Assembly: GCF_949769255.1 (NCBI RefSeq)
Contig: NZ_OX458329.1
Location: 1,612,001 to 1,676,000 of the forward strand
Reading direction: 5' to 3'
Length of the DNA: 64,000 bases
DNA from: Mobiluncus massiliensis
Lineage (GTDB): Bacteria; Actinomycetota; Actinomycetes; Actinomycetales; Actinomycetaceae
The notes beneath the pieces are model-generated. The model was not told where the DNA came from. It searched no databases and was given only the letters and a program-made list of their open reading frames with translations. Positions 51,160 to 59,861 of this stretch are shown one piece after another (position 1 is the stretch's first letter; each line of letters starts with the position of its first letter). Position numbers and translations under genes: made by a program.

Positions 51160-51458
51160 GGCAGCAGCCGCAGGCTGCATGAGCCAGCGCGAAAACGGTG
51201 AAGGCGGCATAAAAGCAATGCCCAGTGGGCATTGCGCCGCCGAAACACCAAACAGAAAAGGCAGCGACCGCAGGGAGCATGAGCCAGCGCGAAAACGGTG
51301 AAGGCGGCATAAAAGCAATGCCCAGTGGGCATTGCGCCGCCGAAACACCAAACAGAAAAGGCAGCAGCCGCAGGCTGCATGAGCCAGCGCGTCACAGCGC
51401 GGAGGCGTTAAAAAACGGCACCGATGTGCCGTTTTAGCCGAAGCACCAAACAGAAAAA
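51160..51458 (+). repeat. Three tandem 100-bp repeats with internal hairpins
   Basis: Units begin at 51160, 51260 and 51360 with GGCAGC and end with ACCAAACAGAAAA. Units 1 and 2 are nearly identical and carry a nested hairpin: outer GGCGGC/GCCGCC, inner GCAATGCCC/GGGCATTGC. Unit 3 keeps the flanks but has a different stem, AACGGCAC/GTGCCGTT followed by TT. Short frames across the block only mirror the repeat and are not genes. Confidence 0.85.
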
Positions 51459-51471
51459 GTCCCTCTGGGCC
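51459..51471 (+). repeat. Direct copy of the tRNA-Lys 3' end (att-like)
   Basis: GTCCCTCTGGGCC repeats tRNA positions 51060-51072 exactly and sits right behind the third 100-bp unit. Confidence 0.65.
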
Positions 51472-51653
51472 GGCTTTACCTGCACTTTTGCAGAATTTAA
51501 AACCACATATTTTCCTCGACACCATCTTTGGCACCATCTTTGACGGTCATTTTGGGAGAATTTTCGTCATCGGGAGCACATCCACAGCCCCAGTGTTAGG
51601 AGCTGCGGTTCACGGCTTCGGTGTGTCCCAAATACGCCGAGCGCACCTCGAAT

Positions 51654-51669
51654 GTCCCTCTGGGCCTAC
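51654..51669 (+). repeat. Second direct copy of the tRNA-Lys 3' end (att-like)
   Basis: GTCCCTCTGGGCCTAC repeats tRNA positions 51060-51075 exactly (16 bp), and TCGA shortly before it also matches. Between the two copies (51472-51653) I see no gene. Confidence 0.7.
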
Positions 51670-51715
51670 CCACAACCCAAACCCCGACCGATCAACCCAA
51701 CCCGCACGAAAACAT

Positions 51716-51744
51716 TAAAAAACGGCACCGAAGTGCCGTTTTTT
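51716..51744. terminator. Bidirectional terminator
   Basis: AACGGCAC (51721-51728) and GTGCCGTT (51733-51740) with loop CGAA, flanked by an A-run and a T-run, work in both directions. It ends the molbindin gene on the minus strand. Its stem is the same as that in the third 100-bp repeat. Confidence 0.85.
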
Positions 51745-51762
51745 AACAGTTACTCGGAGAGA

Positions 51763-51975
51763 TTAAGCGTCAACGCCCACCATTACAGAGGATGCTTTCA
51801 CGATGGCGTAAGCATCTGAGCCTTCAGAAAGCCCCAGATTATCAACCGAAGTGTTGGTAATGGACGCCGCGAAGCAAACCCCAGGTGCCACTTCGATTTC
51901 CACGATTGAATTGACTGCGCCCCGTTCAATGTTCTTTACCTTGCCCTTGAACTGGTTGCGTGCAGAAATTTTCAT
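51763..51975 (-). CDS. Molbindin (TOBE-domain molybdate-binding protein)
   Basis: Read from the ATG at 51975, with AGAGG upstream, the 70-residue protein is a single Mop/TOBE domain: MKISARNQFKGKVKNIERGA, IVEIEVAPG and SVDNLGLSEGSDAYAIVKAS. Such proteins bind molybdate or tungstate as oligomers in the cytoplasm. No molybdenum transport or cofactor genes are near, which is notable. A longer frame to 52056 lacks a ribosome site. Confidence 0.9.
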   Translation of the reverse strand: MKISARNQFKGKVKNIERGAVNSIVEIEVAPGVCFAASITNTSVDNLGLSEGSDAYAIVKASSVMVGVDA

Positions 51976-52222
51976 GTTCTTACCTCTTCTCATTTTCTCT
52001 GTCCCAGCCATCTCCGGGACTCCATCGATTTCCAGGCAATACGCTCCTGGATTCACCTCATTTTACCATGGCGCTTTCTCCGCATTTGCCTGCAACTAAA
52101 GGACTTTAAGCCTCTGGTGCTGCTCGGCGGATCTGTCGAGAGGATGTATCTGTCGGGGACATAGCTACCGGCGCATATTGGTGAAAATTTCTCGCATCCC
52201 GAGCGTAACCCTTACCTGTCGT

Positions 52223-52987
52223 TCAGCGCATTTCTTTTTTCCCAAACTGCGTAAGTGCAATGAACCACATAATCGCCGTAATGAGAACGGCAATGGGCAA
52301 AAATGGCCAGAGGGTAAATCCTGTACCGATGGTGAGTATCGTATCGCTGTGGAGCGAGAGTGAAACCAGATACCCGCTGTAGCAATAGGGATAGAGCAAC
52401 CATAGTGGTGTGTTTGCCATGAGGATGCCTGGTATGACCAGAAGTATATTTATACCAATAGATAAAAACAACTTGTCAAACACTACCGTAATCGCCCACA
52501 TAATCGTTAAGCTGGGAATCATGGTCAGGAAAAGCGCGCCGCACCATTTTAATAGAAACACGAGTGGGAGCGATTCTTGAATTCCCATACTAAAGGTCGC
52601 CATCCATCCGGCGATTACGAAACAAGCCATGAACACGACCATTTCCAGAAGCAAATAAGCGAGCAACACGCAAAATTTTGCAGCTGAGAGAGCATAGCGG
52701 CTAATGGGAAGTGCCAACATTTTTAGTATTCCATTATGGTCTGTTTCGCGACCCGCAATCATCACACATACTACAATCATGCTCAAGGGGAGCAGATAAT
52801 AGGAATAGATTAATGCACTTTGGATGAACATCGCTGCCCAAGCGTTAGGATACTCAGGCGATAAATAGCTACGAAGGCTTGCCACACCGGAACTAACGAC
52901 GAGCAACGGGGCTATAAAGAGCAAAAGGGTAATGTGGCTGCGTTTTATTTTCAAAAATTCGATTTTGAGCAATTCCGAAAAATTCAT
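52223..52987 (-). CDS. ABC transporter permease, lantibiotic-immunity type
   Basis: The 254-residue protein has about six membrane segments and starts MNFSELLKIEFLKIKRSHIT, typical of the MutG/MutE-like permeases of lantibiotic immunity transporters. It is the last gene of the ATPase-permease-permease set. The region is AT-richer than its surroundings, with many ATA and AAA codons. Substrate assignment rests on family resemblance. Confidence 0.8.
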   Translation of the reverse strand: MNFSELLKIEFLKIKRSHITLLLFIAPLLVVSSGVASLRSYLSPEYPNAWAAMFIQSALIYSYYLLPLSMIVVCVMIAGRETDHNGILKMLALPISRYALSAAKFCVLLAYLLLEMVVFMACFVIAGWMATFSMGIQESLPLVFLLKWCGALFLTMIPSLTIMWAITVVFDKLFLSIGINILLVIPGILMANTPLWLLYPYCYSGYLVSLSLHSDTILTIGTGFTLWPFLPIAVLITAIMWFIALTQFGKKEMR

Positions 52988-52998
52988 TGTAATTTCCC

Positions 52999-53724
52999 CT
53001 ATTCAAAACGCAGATGACGAACACACCAGAGTCCGGCTGCGAAAAACAGAATGGTTTCTATCAGGGATACGAGTACTACCACAGTATCCGGTTGGGCGCT
53101 CATCGCGACAGCGGGTTTGAGCATGACCACAAAGGGTGACACCAGGCTTAGGGATATGTCTGAAGTTGCCAAAGCCATCCCACTCAGAAATCCCACCACC
53201 CCAATTCCGAGGGTAATCCATACATTTTTAATTCTTGACGAAACAAATAACATAAAGGACAGAACGGGCAACGAAGTGAGAAATGAATAGCCTGCAAACG
53301 AAATCAGGATTCCGAGGTCGAATGCACCGGTGGGCAAATCAATCGCTCCAATAGCTGCAAGTGCCCAGTTTTGCAGGCAAACAGCTATCGCGAAAAGGAC
53401 GCTCATAATGGTAAATTTGCTCACATATACTGCAGTGACACTGACTGGAAGCATATACAATTTCTTTACCGCATTTCCTTTGAATTCCACATTGTATATG
53501 ATGCAGGCTGCAGCAATCAGACCGAACATATTTAATACCATAATCATGCCGTAAAGCTGGGTTAACAGGATATCCATCGGGGAGAGGGGCAGACTCAATA
53601 ATGTTTCTTTGCGTAAAGTGAAATTTAGAAACGCGTAGGCGGCACCCAAAATACCCACTGCCAGCATGAGTGGGAGAAAACCCGTCCTTTTGCATTTCTT
53701 AAGTTCAATTGCCAGTGCTGTCAT
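52999..53724 (-). CDS. ABC transporter permease, lantibiotic-immunity type
   Basis: The 241-residue protein has six hydrophobic segments and begins TALAIELKKCKRTGFLPLML, as in MutE/SpaE-like immunity permeases. Its start overlaps the ATPase stop by 4 bp and the second permease follows by 11 bp, so the three make one transporter. There is no lantibiotic precursor or modification gene nearby, so resistance to foreign peptides is more likely than self-immunity. Confidence 0.82.
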   Translation of the reverse strand: MTALAIELKKCKRTGFLPLMLAVGILGAAYAFLNFTLRKETLLSLPLSPMDILLTQLYGMIMVLNMFGLIAAACIIYNVEFKGNAVKKLYMLPVSVTAVYVSKFTIMSVLFAIAVCLQNWALAAIGAIDLPTGAFDLGILISFAGYSFLTSLPVLSFMLFVSSRIKNVWITLGIGVVGFLSGMALATSDISLSLVSPFVVMLKPAVAMSAQPDTVVVLVSLIETILFFAAGLWCVRHLRFE

Positions 53725-54503
53725 AGTTTTGCCCTCTGCTTCCGGCGCTCATTGTCGGTTTCAATCATGGACAAGAACATTTCCTCCAAATTGTCTGTAG
53801 CGTAACCGGATTTCACGGCATACTTTCGCAATTCGGCTAGACTTCCTTCAAACAGCATGCGACCGTGGTTAAGTATTCCGATGTCATCCGCCATCAACTC
53901 AATTTCAGAGAGCATATGAGATGAAATCAGGACCGTGCAATCATATAAATCTGGCAGTGACTTTATCAGATTTCGGATTTCGTGTATTCCCGACGGATCA
54001 AGACCATTTGTCGGCTCATCCAAAATCAAAATCGGGGGTCTGCCGAGCAACGCTCCAGCCAGCCCTAACCGCTGCTTCATGCCAAGGGAATACTTTTTTG
54101 CCAAACGGTCACCGAACTCGGACAGCCCGACCAAATCTAACGCATCATCAACTGCACCTTTCGGTAATCCCAAAATGCGGCGAATAATTTCAAGGTTCTC
54201 CTTACCGGTCAGATTTGCATAGAAAGACGGAGACTCAATGAATGATCCGATTTCTTTCAGTATGGATAGGCGGTCCCCAGGAAACTTTTTTCCATCTATC
54301 GTAAAGGTGCCGCCGCTGGGAGACGTGAGGCCTAAAATCATCTTCATGGTAGTAGATTTACCTGCCCCATTCGGACCCAGGAAACCGTAAATACTTCCTT
54401 TCCGAATATGCAGTGACACGGTGTCGACAGCAACAAATGATTTGTACTTTTTTGTTAACTGTTCCGTAGCAACAATATAGTCATGAGCAATTTTTTCGTC
54501 CAT
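53721..54503 (-). CDS. ABC transporter ATPase, lantibiotic-immunity type
   Basis: The 260-residue ATPase has Walker A GPNGAGKSTT, signature YSLGMKQRLGLA and Walker B ILILDEPTNGLDPSG, followed by ISSHMLSEIELMADDIGIL. It fits the SpaF/MutF/BcrA group that powers export of membrane-active peptides. It is first in the operon, divergent from the regulator pair across about 200 bp that must hold both promoters. Confidence 0.92.
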   Translation of the reverse strand: MDEKIAHDYIVATEQLTKKYKSFVAVDTVSLHIRKGSIYGFLGPNGAGKSTTMKMILGLTSPSGGTFTIDGKKFPGDRLSILKEIGSFIESPSFYANLTGKENLEIIRRILGLPKGAVDDALDLVGLSEFGDRLAKKYSLGMKQRLGLAGALLGRPPILILDEPTNGLDPSGIHEIRNLIKSLPDLYDCTVLISSHMLSEIELMADDIGILNHGRMLFEGSLAELRKYAVKSGYATDNLEEMFLSMIETDNERRKQRAKL

Positions 54504-54709
54504 GGTTTTACCATAGCGCCCAGTCCTTACGGCAAAATTCTCTCTACCTTACATTTACCTTACTTTTTAGATCCGGAAGCACCGCATCCCCACCATGAAC
54601 TCGGCAGCCGTGTATCGTTTACTTGGAGCTAATGCCACCAGATTCCGGTATCTCACACAAATGGCAGGGATACGATGACGTGCAGAATAGGTGCTCAGGA
54701 GGCGTGACC

Positions 54710-55417
54710 ATGAATCAGGATGTTTATTTACAGGACAAGCACATACTCCTCGTTGATGACGAGCAAGAACTGTTAGACATGGTCTTGTCAATTCTCAACG
54801 AATCCGGCTTTCGCCAAATTACTACGGCTAGATGCGTGAAAGAAGCCCTCGAAGTGGCTCAGAAGGTAACACCCGAATTAGCAATCATCGATGTGATGCT
54901 TCCCGATGGCACCGGCTTTGAGTTAATGAACAAATTAAAGCAATGCGCCGATTGCCCTATTTTGCTGCTCACCGCATGTGGTGAGGATGAAGATAAGTTT
55001 AAGGGGTTTAGTTTAGGTGCAGATGACTATATCGTAAAGCCATTTCACCCTAAAGAGTTAACGTTTCGCATCATGGCTATACTAAGGAGAAGCTACCGCG
55101 GAGAAAATCCCATAGTGACACTGAGAAATAGTCAGATTGATTTTTCCTCGGCTGAAGTAATAAAGGATAATGAACGTATCCCCCTGACTGCTAAAGAACA
55201 TGACATCCTCTCCGCCCTATACCGGAACGCCGGTCGTATCGTAACGATTGAAGCATTATGTGAAGCCGCCTGGGGTACCAATCCCTTTGGGTACGAAAAT
55301 TCTTTGATGGCGCACATACGGCGCATCAGGGAGAAAATAGAACGTTATCCTTCACAGCCCGTTTCCTTGGTCACGGTAAGGGGACTGGGCTACAAGTTGA
55401 TTCTAGAGGAGAAGTAG
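54710..55417 (+). CDS. OmpR-family response regulator of the peptide-resistance locus
   Basis: From the ATG at 54710, with a perfect AGGAGG seven bases upstream, the protein has 235 residues. The receiver domain has acidic pair VDDE, phospho-acceptor Asp61 in LAIIDVMLPDGTGF and the VKPFHPKEL lysine. The C-terminal winged helix ends VRGLGYKLI. It probably controls the divergent ABC operon. A longer frame from 54623 is unlikely. Confidence 0.93.
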   Translation: MNQDVYLQDKHILLVDDEQELLDMVLSILNESGFRQITTARCVKEALEVAQKVTPELAIIDVMLPDGTGFELMNKLKQCADCPILLLTACGEDEDKFKGFSLGADDYIVKPFHPKELTFRIMAILRRSYRGENPIVTLRNSQIDFSSAEVIKDNERIPLTAKEHDILSALYRNAGRIVTIEALCEAAWGTNPFGYENSLMAHIRRIREKIERYPSQPVSLVTVRGLGYKLILEEK

Positions 55418-55418
55418 C

Positions 55419-56819
55419 ATGAAAAGCGTACCGAAGCTCATACACCGGTTCATAAGCATTTTTCTGCTCAGCTCTGTACTCATAATTTTACTGAACATTA
55501 CTGCGTTTGTCGTACTCGTAGCAAACTACGCCCCCAGTGTAGATGCCTCTCCCTACGCCATCGCCCGGGCGACTGGAAAAGCCGTACAGGTTTCTTCCCG
55601 CGGGGAATATACCTTACCAGATAGCATGTCCACAAAATTAACCGAGGCGAGAGCGTGGGCGATTTTAATAGATAACGAGACATTAAAAGTCACCTGGAGA
55701 ACCCCAAACACTCCTCAGACCATTCCAAATTCTTACACATTGTCAGATATAGCTGATTTGAGCACCGGGTATCTTGACAGCTACCCTACCTATACCGGCA
55801 GAAATAATCATGGCGTGGTTGTAGTCGGATTTCCACACCATAGTTTTTGGAAACATGCCCAACCGAGCTGGAACTACAGTTTAATTTCTAACTTTCCGCA
55901 AATCCTCCTGAGCATATTATCTATCAACGTCCTGTTGATCCTCGGAATTTATCTAACTGCTAACACCAAGTTCCTCAAGTCCGTCAACCCAATCACCAAG
56001 GGCATACAACAGCTTTCCAAGGGAGAGAGTGTCTCTACCCCTGAGACTGGAGTCCTTTCGGAACTAGCCGCAAACATCAACTCTGCTTCTGACATATTGC
56101 AGCAGCAAAAAGAACAGTTGAGAAGGAAAGAAACCGCTAGGGCGAACTGGATTGCCGGGGTTTCCCACGATATCCGGACCCCGCTCTCGATGGTTATGGG
56201 CTTCGCTGGTCAGTTAGAAAATTCACCCCAGCTTTCGGTTCCAGACCGTAAAAAAGTGACGATGATTATCAAACAAAGTGAACGAATGAAGAACTTAATC
56301 CGAGACCTCAATCTCGCATCCAAGCTCGATTACAATATGCAACCACTGATGATTCAACCGCACAATGTTGTTGCCATCGTTCGACAGACAGTCGTAGATT
56401 TCATAAATATGAATCTGCCAGATGGATTTTCGATAAAATGGCTCACTGACGAAAATCTAGCCTCTTGCAATGTCAATGTAGACCAGGATTTACTGCAACG
56501 AGCCCTCTCAAATCTGCTCTATAACAGCATCTCCCATAACGAAAATGGCTGCACGATATACGTATCCGTCTCTGCGCAACACAATAATTGCATTATCTGC
56601 GTCGAGGATGACGGAATAGGCGTTTCCGCTCCAGAATTAGAACAGCTCAACCATACTCTGCATTATATGATTTGTGACACCAGCACCGCTGAACAGCGAC
56701 ATGGCTTAGGACTGCTCATCGTGCGACAGATTATCGACGCCCATAAAGGAACGCTCACGATAAGCCCCAGCACACATGGCGGGTTAAAGGTGACTCTATC
56801 AATACCGCAGATTATTTAG
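55419..56819 (+). CDS. Sensor histidine kinase of the peptide-resistance locus
   Basis: The 466-residue kinase has membrane segments at about 12-36 and 160-180, enclosing an extracytoplasmic domain of about 125 residues. The phospho-acceptor is His250 in AGVSHDIRTPLSMV. The ATPase shows NLLYNSISHNE and EDDGIGVSAPE, then GLGLLIVRQI. It starts one base after the regulator stop. This is larger outside the membrane than the BceS-type sensors, which lack a sensing domain, so it may detect the peptide itself. Confidence 0.92.
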   Translation: MKSVPKLIHRFISIFLLSSVLIILLNITAFVVLVANYAPSVDASPYAIARATGKAVQVSSRGEYTLPDSMSTKLTEARAWAILIDNETLKVTWRTPNTPQTIPNSYTLSDIADLSTGYLDSYPTYTGRNNHGVVVVGFPHHSFWKHAQPSWNYSLISNFPQILLSILSINVLLILGIYLTANTKFLKSVNPITKGIQQLSKGESVSTPETGVLSELAANINSASDILQQQKEQLRRKETARANWIAGVSHDIRTPLSMVMGFAGQLENSPQLSVPDRKKVTMIIKQSERMKNLIRDLNLASKLDYNMQPLMIQPHNVVAIVRQTVVDFINMNLPDGFSIKWLTDENLASCNVNVDQDLLQRALSNLLYNSISHNENGCTIYVSVSAQHNNCIICVEDDGIGVSAPELEQLNHTLHYMICDTSTAEQRHGLGLLIVRQIIDAHKGTLTISPSTHGGLKVTLSIPQII

Positions 56820-57223
56820 TGCTCACTCCCCTACTTTCACGATTAGCTACTCAGAAACAACTCTTGGTTTTATTGCTTGTTCCAATTACCTTCACCATTC
56901 AACGGTGCAGGCATCAGACATGTCATCCGCATGTCCTTCGGGTGACAGCAGCAGAATTACTCCATCAGCCCGTTTAAATCCTCGAGACATTTCCGGTGCG
57001 TCCGCGAGGTATCCGTTCAAGCTACTCACAACACGTCGCACCCCGACGCCTCCCCGCCTGGTGCGTCTCGGTGCCGTGTCGCGCGCCGCCGCGTCACCCG
57101 GCGAAGGAGCCTGTGGGTGCTCGTAGTTTCTCTTAGCAACTTCGTTGCTTAGAGAAACAGAGCAGGACCCCACCAAGCTCCAAGACGCGGTACCCCCGGC
57201 GATGTCACCAGGCCAGACAGAGC
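56820..57223. other. Gene-free junction between AT-rich block and core-like DNA
   Basis: The first 70 bp are AT-rich like the two-component genes, then the composition changes sharply to GC-rich at about 56950-57120. Overlapping open frames in this part have no recognisable domain. A minus-strand frame ending at 56892 contains MSRGFKRADGVILLL, which might be a remnant of something larger. I would not call a gene here. Confidence 0.5.
57126..57158. terminator. Hairpin behind the DUF5692-like gene
   Basis: GTTTCTCTTAGCAAC (57126-57140) pairs with GTTGCTTAGAGAAAC (57144-57158), 14 of 15 positions, with a three-base loop. On the minus strand it lies 65 bp behind the stop of the gene at 57224, so it may be its terminator. 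Confidence 0.5.
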
Positions 57224-58555
57224 CTAGCGCGACTTCTCTTCCAGGCGCGCTTGTACGACCGGGTCAGCACTGAGAGGGGTATGCGGCTTGCCCAAGTAAC
57301 GTTTGTCCTGACGCCACCACGGCATGATGCCCACCCAGCCGTCATCGGGGGGAACCAGGGTATCCGGCTCAAAGCCCAGCTCCATGGGGGTTTGCGGGAT
57401 TTGGTCGACGATGAAGTACTTGTCTTTATTGTCAAAGTGGGTCAACATGACCTTGCGGAACGCCCCGAGTTCACAGAACAGAACTCCGGTGATTGGATTG
57501 CGTTTCTGTCCAATAATCTTGTACAGCCAGTAGCCAAACAGAGCCACGTTGGAAATGAGCGCCAGCCAGGCACACACGATGTTGGCTACCGGGTTCATCG
57601 TTGCGTAGTTGAACATCCCGGAGGGCTGCACCAGCAGTTCGGGCAGGATGTTGTTCGCCGCAATCCAGAACATGAGTGTGAAGCACCTGAACCATATCCA
57701 CTGACCTTTTGCCCACGTGAAAGCGGGAATGGTACAGGCCAGCAACAGGGCGAACGTACAGTACCAGGTGTAATCAGCCAGCGAGTTGTACAGGAAAGCG
57801 TGATTCCACAGGTCGTAGGCGATAATCCAGGGCCACACCATATCCACCCAGATGAGGCCCTTAACCTTTTGCTTCGGATTTGAGGTGATGGCAATCTTGC
57901 CGAGGCCGGTGATGGTGATGATGTTGAGCACGCCCGCCAGCGCAGACAGCAAGTTCCAGTACCCTCCGATGGTACGGAATCCGGTTGCGGGATCGATACC
58001 GATGTGGGCTTGGGCAAAGTTGGCGGCAACAGCCTGGTACCACGCCTCGGTTCCCACTGCCGCCGCAACGCCGCGAGTTTCAGGCAGCCCCGGAATCATG
58101 GGAATGCTGTGCGCCTGGTCGATAGCCTGCAGGCACTGCCAATCAGCGGCACACGAATAGTATTCGCTGGCTTGCAGGAATATGGTGACATCGCGGATAT
58201 TGGCCTCCATGATGTTTACCGCCAGCCCAATCCACAGCGCCAGCCCGAACCAGAAAGCATAGCGGTGCGCCTTGAGCGGATGACGTTTCCCATAAAACAG
58301 CAGGAATCCGGTCATGGTAGCGGTTAAGACCATGATGGTGAACTTTCCGAAGGGGAACCATCCCACCATGGGAATACCGTGGGTAATCACGTAGGGCATG
58401 ACCGCGATTCCCCCCACGGTCCACAGGACGAAAATCGTCCAGTTCCAGCGACGGTTTATCTCTGCTATCGCCATCTGTGCCAGCAAAACCACGATCCAGA
58501 ACAAATAGACTCGCGGAGTTCCGATTTCCCACAATCCTAGAAAGGTATTCACCAC
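57224..58555 (-). CDS. Polytopic membrane protein, possibly DUF5692 family (paralog A)
   Basis: The 443-residue protein has roughly ten to eleven hydrophobic segments and a cytoplasmic C-terminal tail of about 90 residues rich in Trp, Pro and Asp. Conserved blocks shared with the gene at 59862 are NIMEANIRD, WPWIIAYDLWN, LLLACTIPAF and QKRNP. I believe the family is DUF5692, but that is from memory. No transport or catalytic motif is visible. It carries an insert with a Cys pair (about 134-140) that the paralog lacks. The gene is divergent from the SRPBCC-like gene. Confidence 0.75.
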   Translation of the reverse strand: MVNTFLGLWEIGTPRVYLFWIVVLLAQMAIAEINRRWNWTIFVLWTVGGIAVMPYVITHGIPMVGWFPFGKFTIMVLTATMTGFLLFYGKRHPLKAHRYAFWFGLALWIGLAVNIMEANIRDVTIFLQASEYYSCAADWQCLQAIDQAHSIPMIPGLPETRGVAAAVGTEAWYQAVAANFAQAHIGIDPATGFRTIGGYWNLLSALAGVLNIITITGLGKIAITSNPKQKVKGLIWVDMVWPWIIAYDLWNHAFLYNSLADYTWYCTFALLLACTIPAFTWAKGQWIWFRCFTLMFWIAANNILPELLVQPSGMFNYATMNPVANIVCAWLALISNVALFGYWLYKIIGQKRNPITGVLFCELGAFRKVMLTHFDNKDKYFIVDQIPQTPMELGFEPDTLVPPDDGWVGIMPWWRQDKRYLGKPHTPLSADPVVQARLEEKSR

Positions 58556-58629
58556 TGCTCCTTTGTAGCTGCTTATTGGCTTATAGTGTAGAACCCCTAT
58601 TCAATGTTTTTGTTAGGACGTTGGTCCTG

Positions 58630-58671
58630 AAATGTGTTTTTATAAATTTCTCGACCAAAACGGACACATTT
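58630..58671. promoter_or_regulatory. Inverted repeat in the divergent promoter region
   Basis: AAATGTGT (58630-58637) and ACACATTT (58664-58671) are perfect inverted copies 26 bp apart. A second pair, TTGGTC (58621-58626) and GACCAA (58653-58658), overlaps them. They lie between the divergent genes at 57224 and 58798 and could bind one regulator for both. Confidence 0.45.
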
Positions 58672-58797
58672 TTCACAATAGTGTGTTAGCTTCCTCTCAA
58701 TAGGTGTTCGTACTCGGTATGTCCCCAGAGCGAATTCTTTTAAAAATCTGTCAGCTTCGCCCTCTCGGTGAAAAAACCACGAGGAGTTAGGAACTAG

Positions 58798-59859
58798 GTG
58801 ATTGAAATGACTACTTCGTCAAAAAGCCACAATTTTTGGAAACTCGCAGGTCTAGCGGCCCTTCCTATTTTCGGGGGAGTATTCGCGTTTTCGCAGCTTA
58901 GTGGTAAAGCAACTCGGGCAGAACAAGACTGGGTCTACCCTGCCGATGACATTATTGACCTAAACTACACGAATGGTAAATCTTCTACTTATGCTATTGA
59001 TATTGACGCCCCCGCCTATGCGGTTTATCGCATTCTGAAACAAATCGGAGTACAAAAATCAGGCTCATTTAGCAGCGAGTTTCTCGAAAGAACTTTCGCA
59101 CGTCTCCCATTTTATAATCACTATGAAATCCAGGAAGAATTCCAAACTCCAGATGCTATTCAGCCCGGTGATATTGCCGGTTTTGATTACCACGGTATGT
59201 CTATGGAATGGGCGGACGTCGTCCCCGGAAAATACCTGGTGCAATGGGTCGATACTAAGAACCCGCCCGCAGCCCCCGGCAGTTACGCTTTCCGGTTCCC
59301 CTTCATGAAACACTACGCTTCTGCCTGGTGTTTCTACGTTATCCCCCTCAAGGGCGATCGTTGCCGTCTGCTTAATCACTGGCGAGTCGGTTTTGAACCC
59401 GATAACCTCTACACCCGGGTGGCCAACTGGCTCAATATCGAACTGGTCGGCGGCGTGATGGCTCACATGCAAAATATTTATGTCAAGCGGGTCGCGGAGT
59501 TCCGCAAGAAACAGCAGTGGCACGGCAAATTCATGCGCGGAGCCTTGGGCGGACGCTTCTTCCGCTCCGAAACTCCCGCCGGTCGCTGGGACGGAACCCC
59601 CCTGTTTGAGGACACCTATACGCAATGGTTCCGCTACGGGAGGCGCAGCCCGGCGGTGGCCGAAATCCGTCCCCCCGTCACTGACAACCCGAACTGGCCA
59701 CCCACCGAACCGGGCAACCCGTGGGAAGACACTGTTGACCCGGACTATTTCGTTGACTGGAGCGAGCCGGAGTTCAGCTGGGATGAACAGATTCGCCAAA
59801 AGCGCGAACGCACCTACCTGCCCGGCTGGGGCAAGCATCAGTCGAAAGAGGGTGACTAA
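58798..59859 (+). CDS. Membrane-anchored SRPBCC/START-like protein
   Basis: The 353-residue protein has one N-terminal hydrophobic segment (about 15-33), followed by an SRPBCC-like domain: IDAPAYAVYRILKQIG, SSEFLERTFARLPFYNHYE, and WCFYVIPLKGDRCRLLNHWR. Such folds bind hydrophobic ligands. A C-terminal tail of about 110 residues is rich in Pro, Trp and Asp, like the tail of paralog A. The GTG start has AGGAA four bases upstream. The next gene starts after two bases, so the pair is co-translated. Confidence 0.72.
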   Translation: MIEMTTSSKSHNFWKLAGLAALPIFGGVFAFSQLSGKATRAEQDWVYPADDIIDLNYTNGKSSTYAIDIDAPAYAVYRILKQIGVQKSGSFSSEFLERTFARLPFYNHYEIQEEFQTPDAIQPGDIAGFDYHGMSMEWADVVPGKYLVQWVDTKNPPAAPGSYAFRFPFMKHYASAWCFYVIPLKGDRCRLLNHWRVGFEPDNLYTRVANWLNIELVGGVMAHMQNIYVKRVAEFRKKQQWHGKFMRGALGGRFFRSETPAGRWDGTPLFEDTYTQWFRYGRRSPAVAEIRPPVTDNPNWPPTEPGNPWEDTVDPDYFVDWSEPEFSWDEQIRQKRERTYLPGWGKHQSKEGD

Positions 59860-59861
59860 TC

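Noticed and set aside
51160-51458. CRISPR array
   Set aside because: The units are contiguous 100-bp copies without unique spacers, and there are no cas genes.
50969-51537. Several overlapping open frames of about 90-140 codons behind tRNA-Lys
   Set aside because: They simply translate the 100-bp tandem repeats and the tRNA copy, and repeat with the same period.
56892-57176. Possible gene on the minus strand (94 codons)
   Set aside because: No ribosome site or known domain, and several frames are open at once in GC-rich DNA. At most a remnant.
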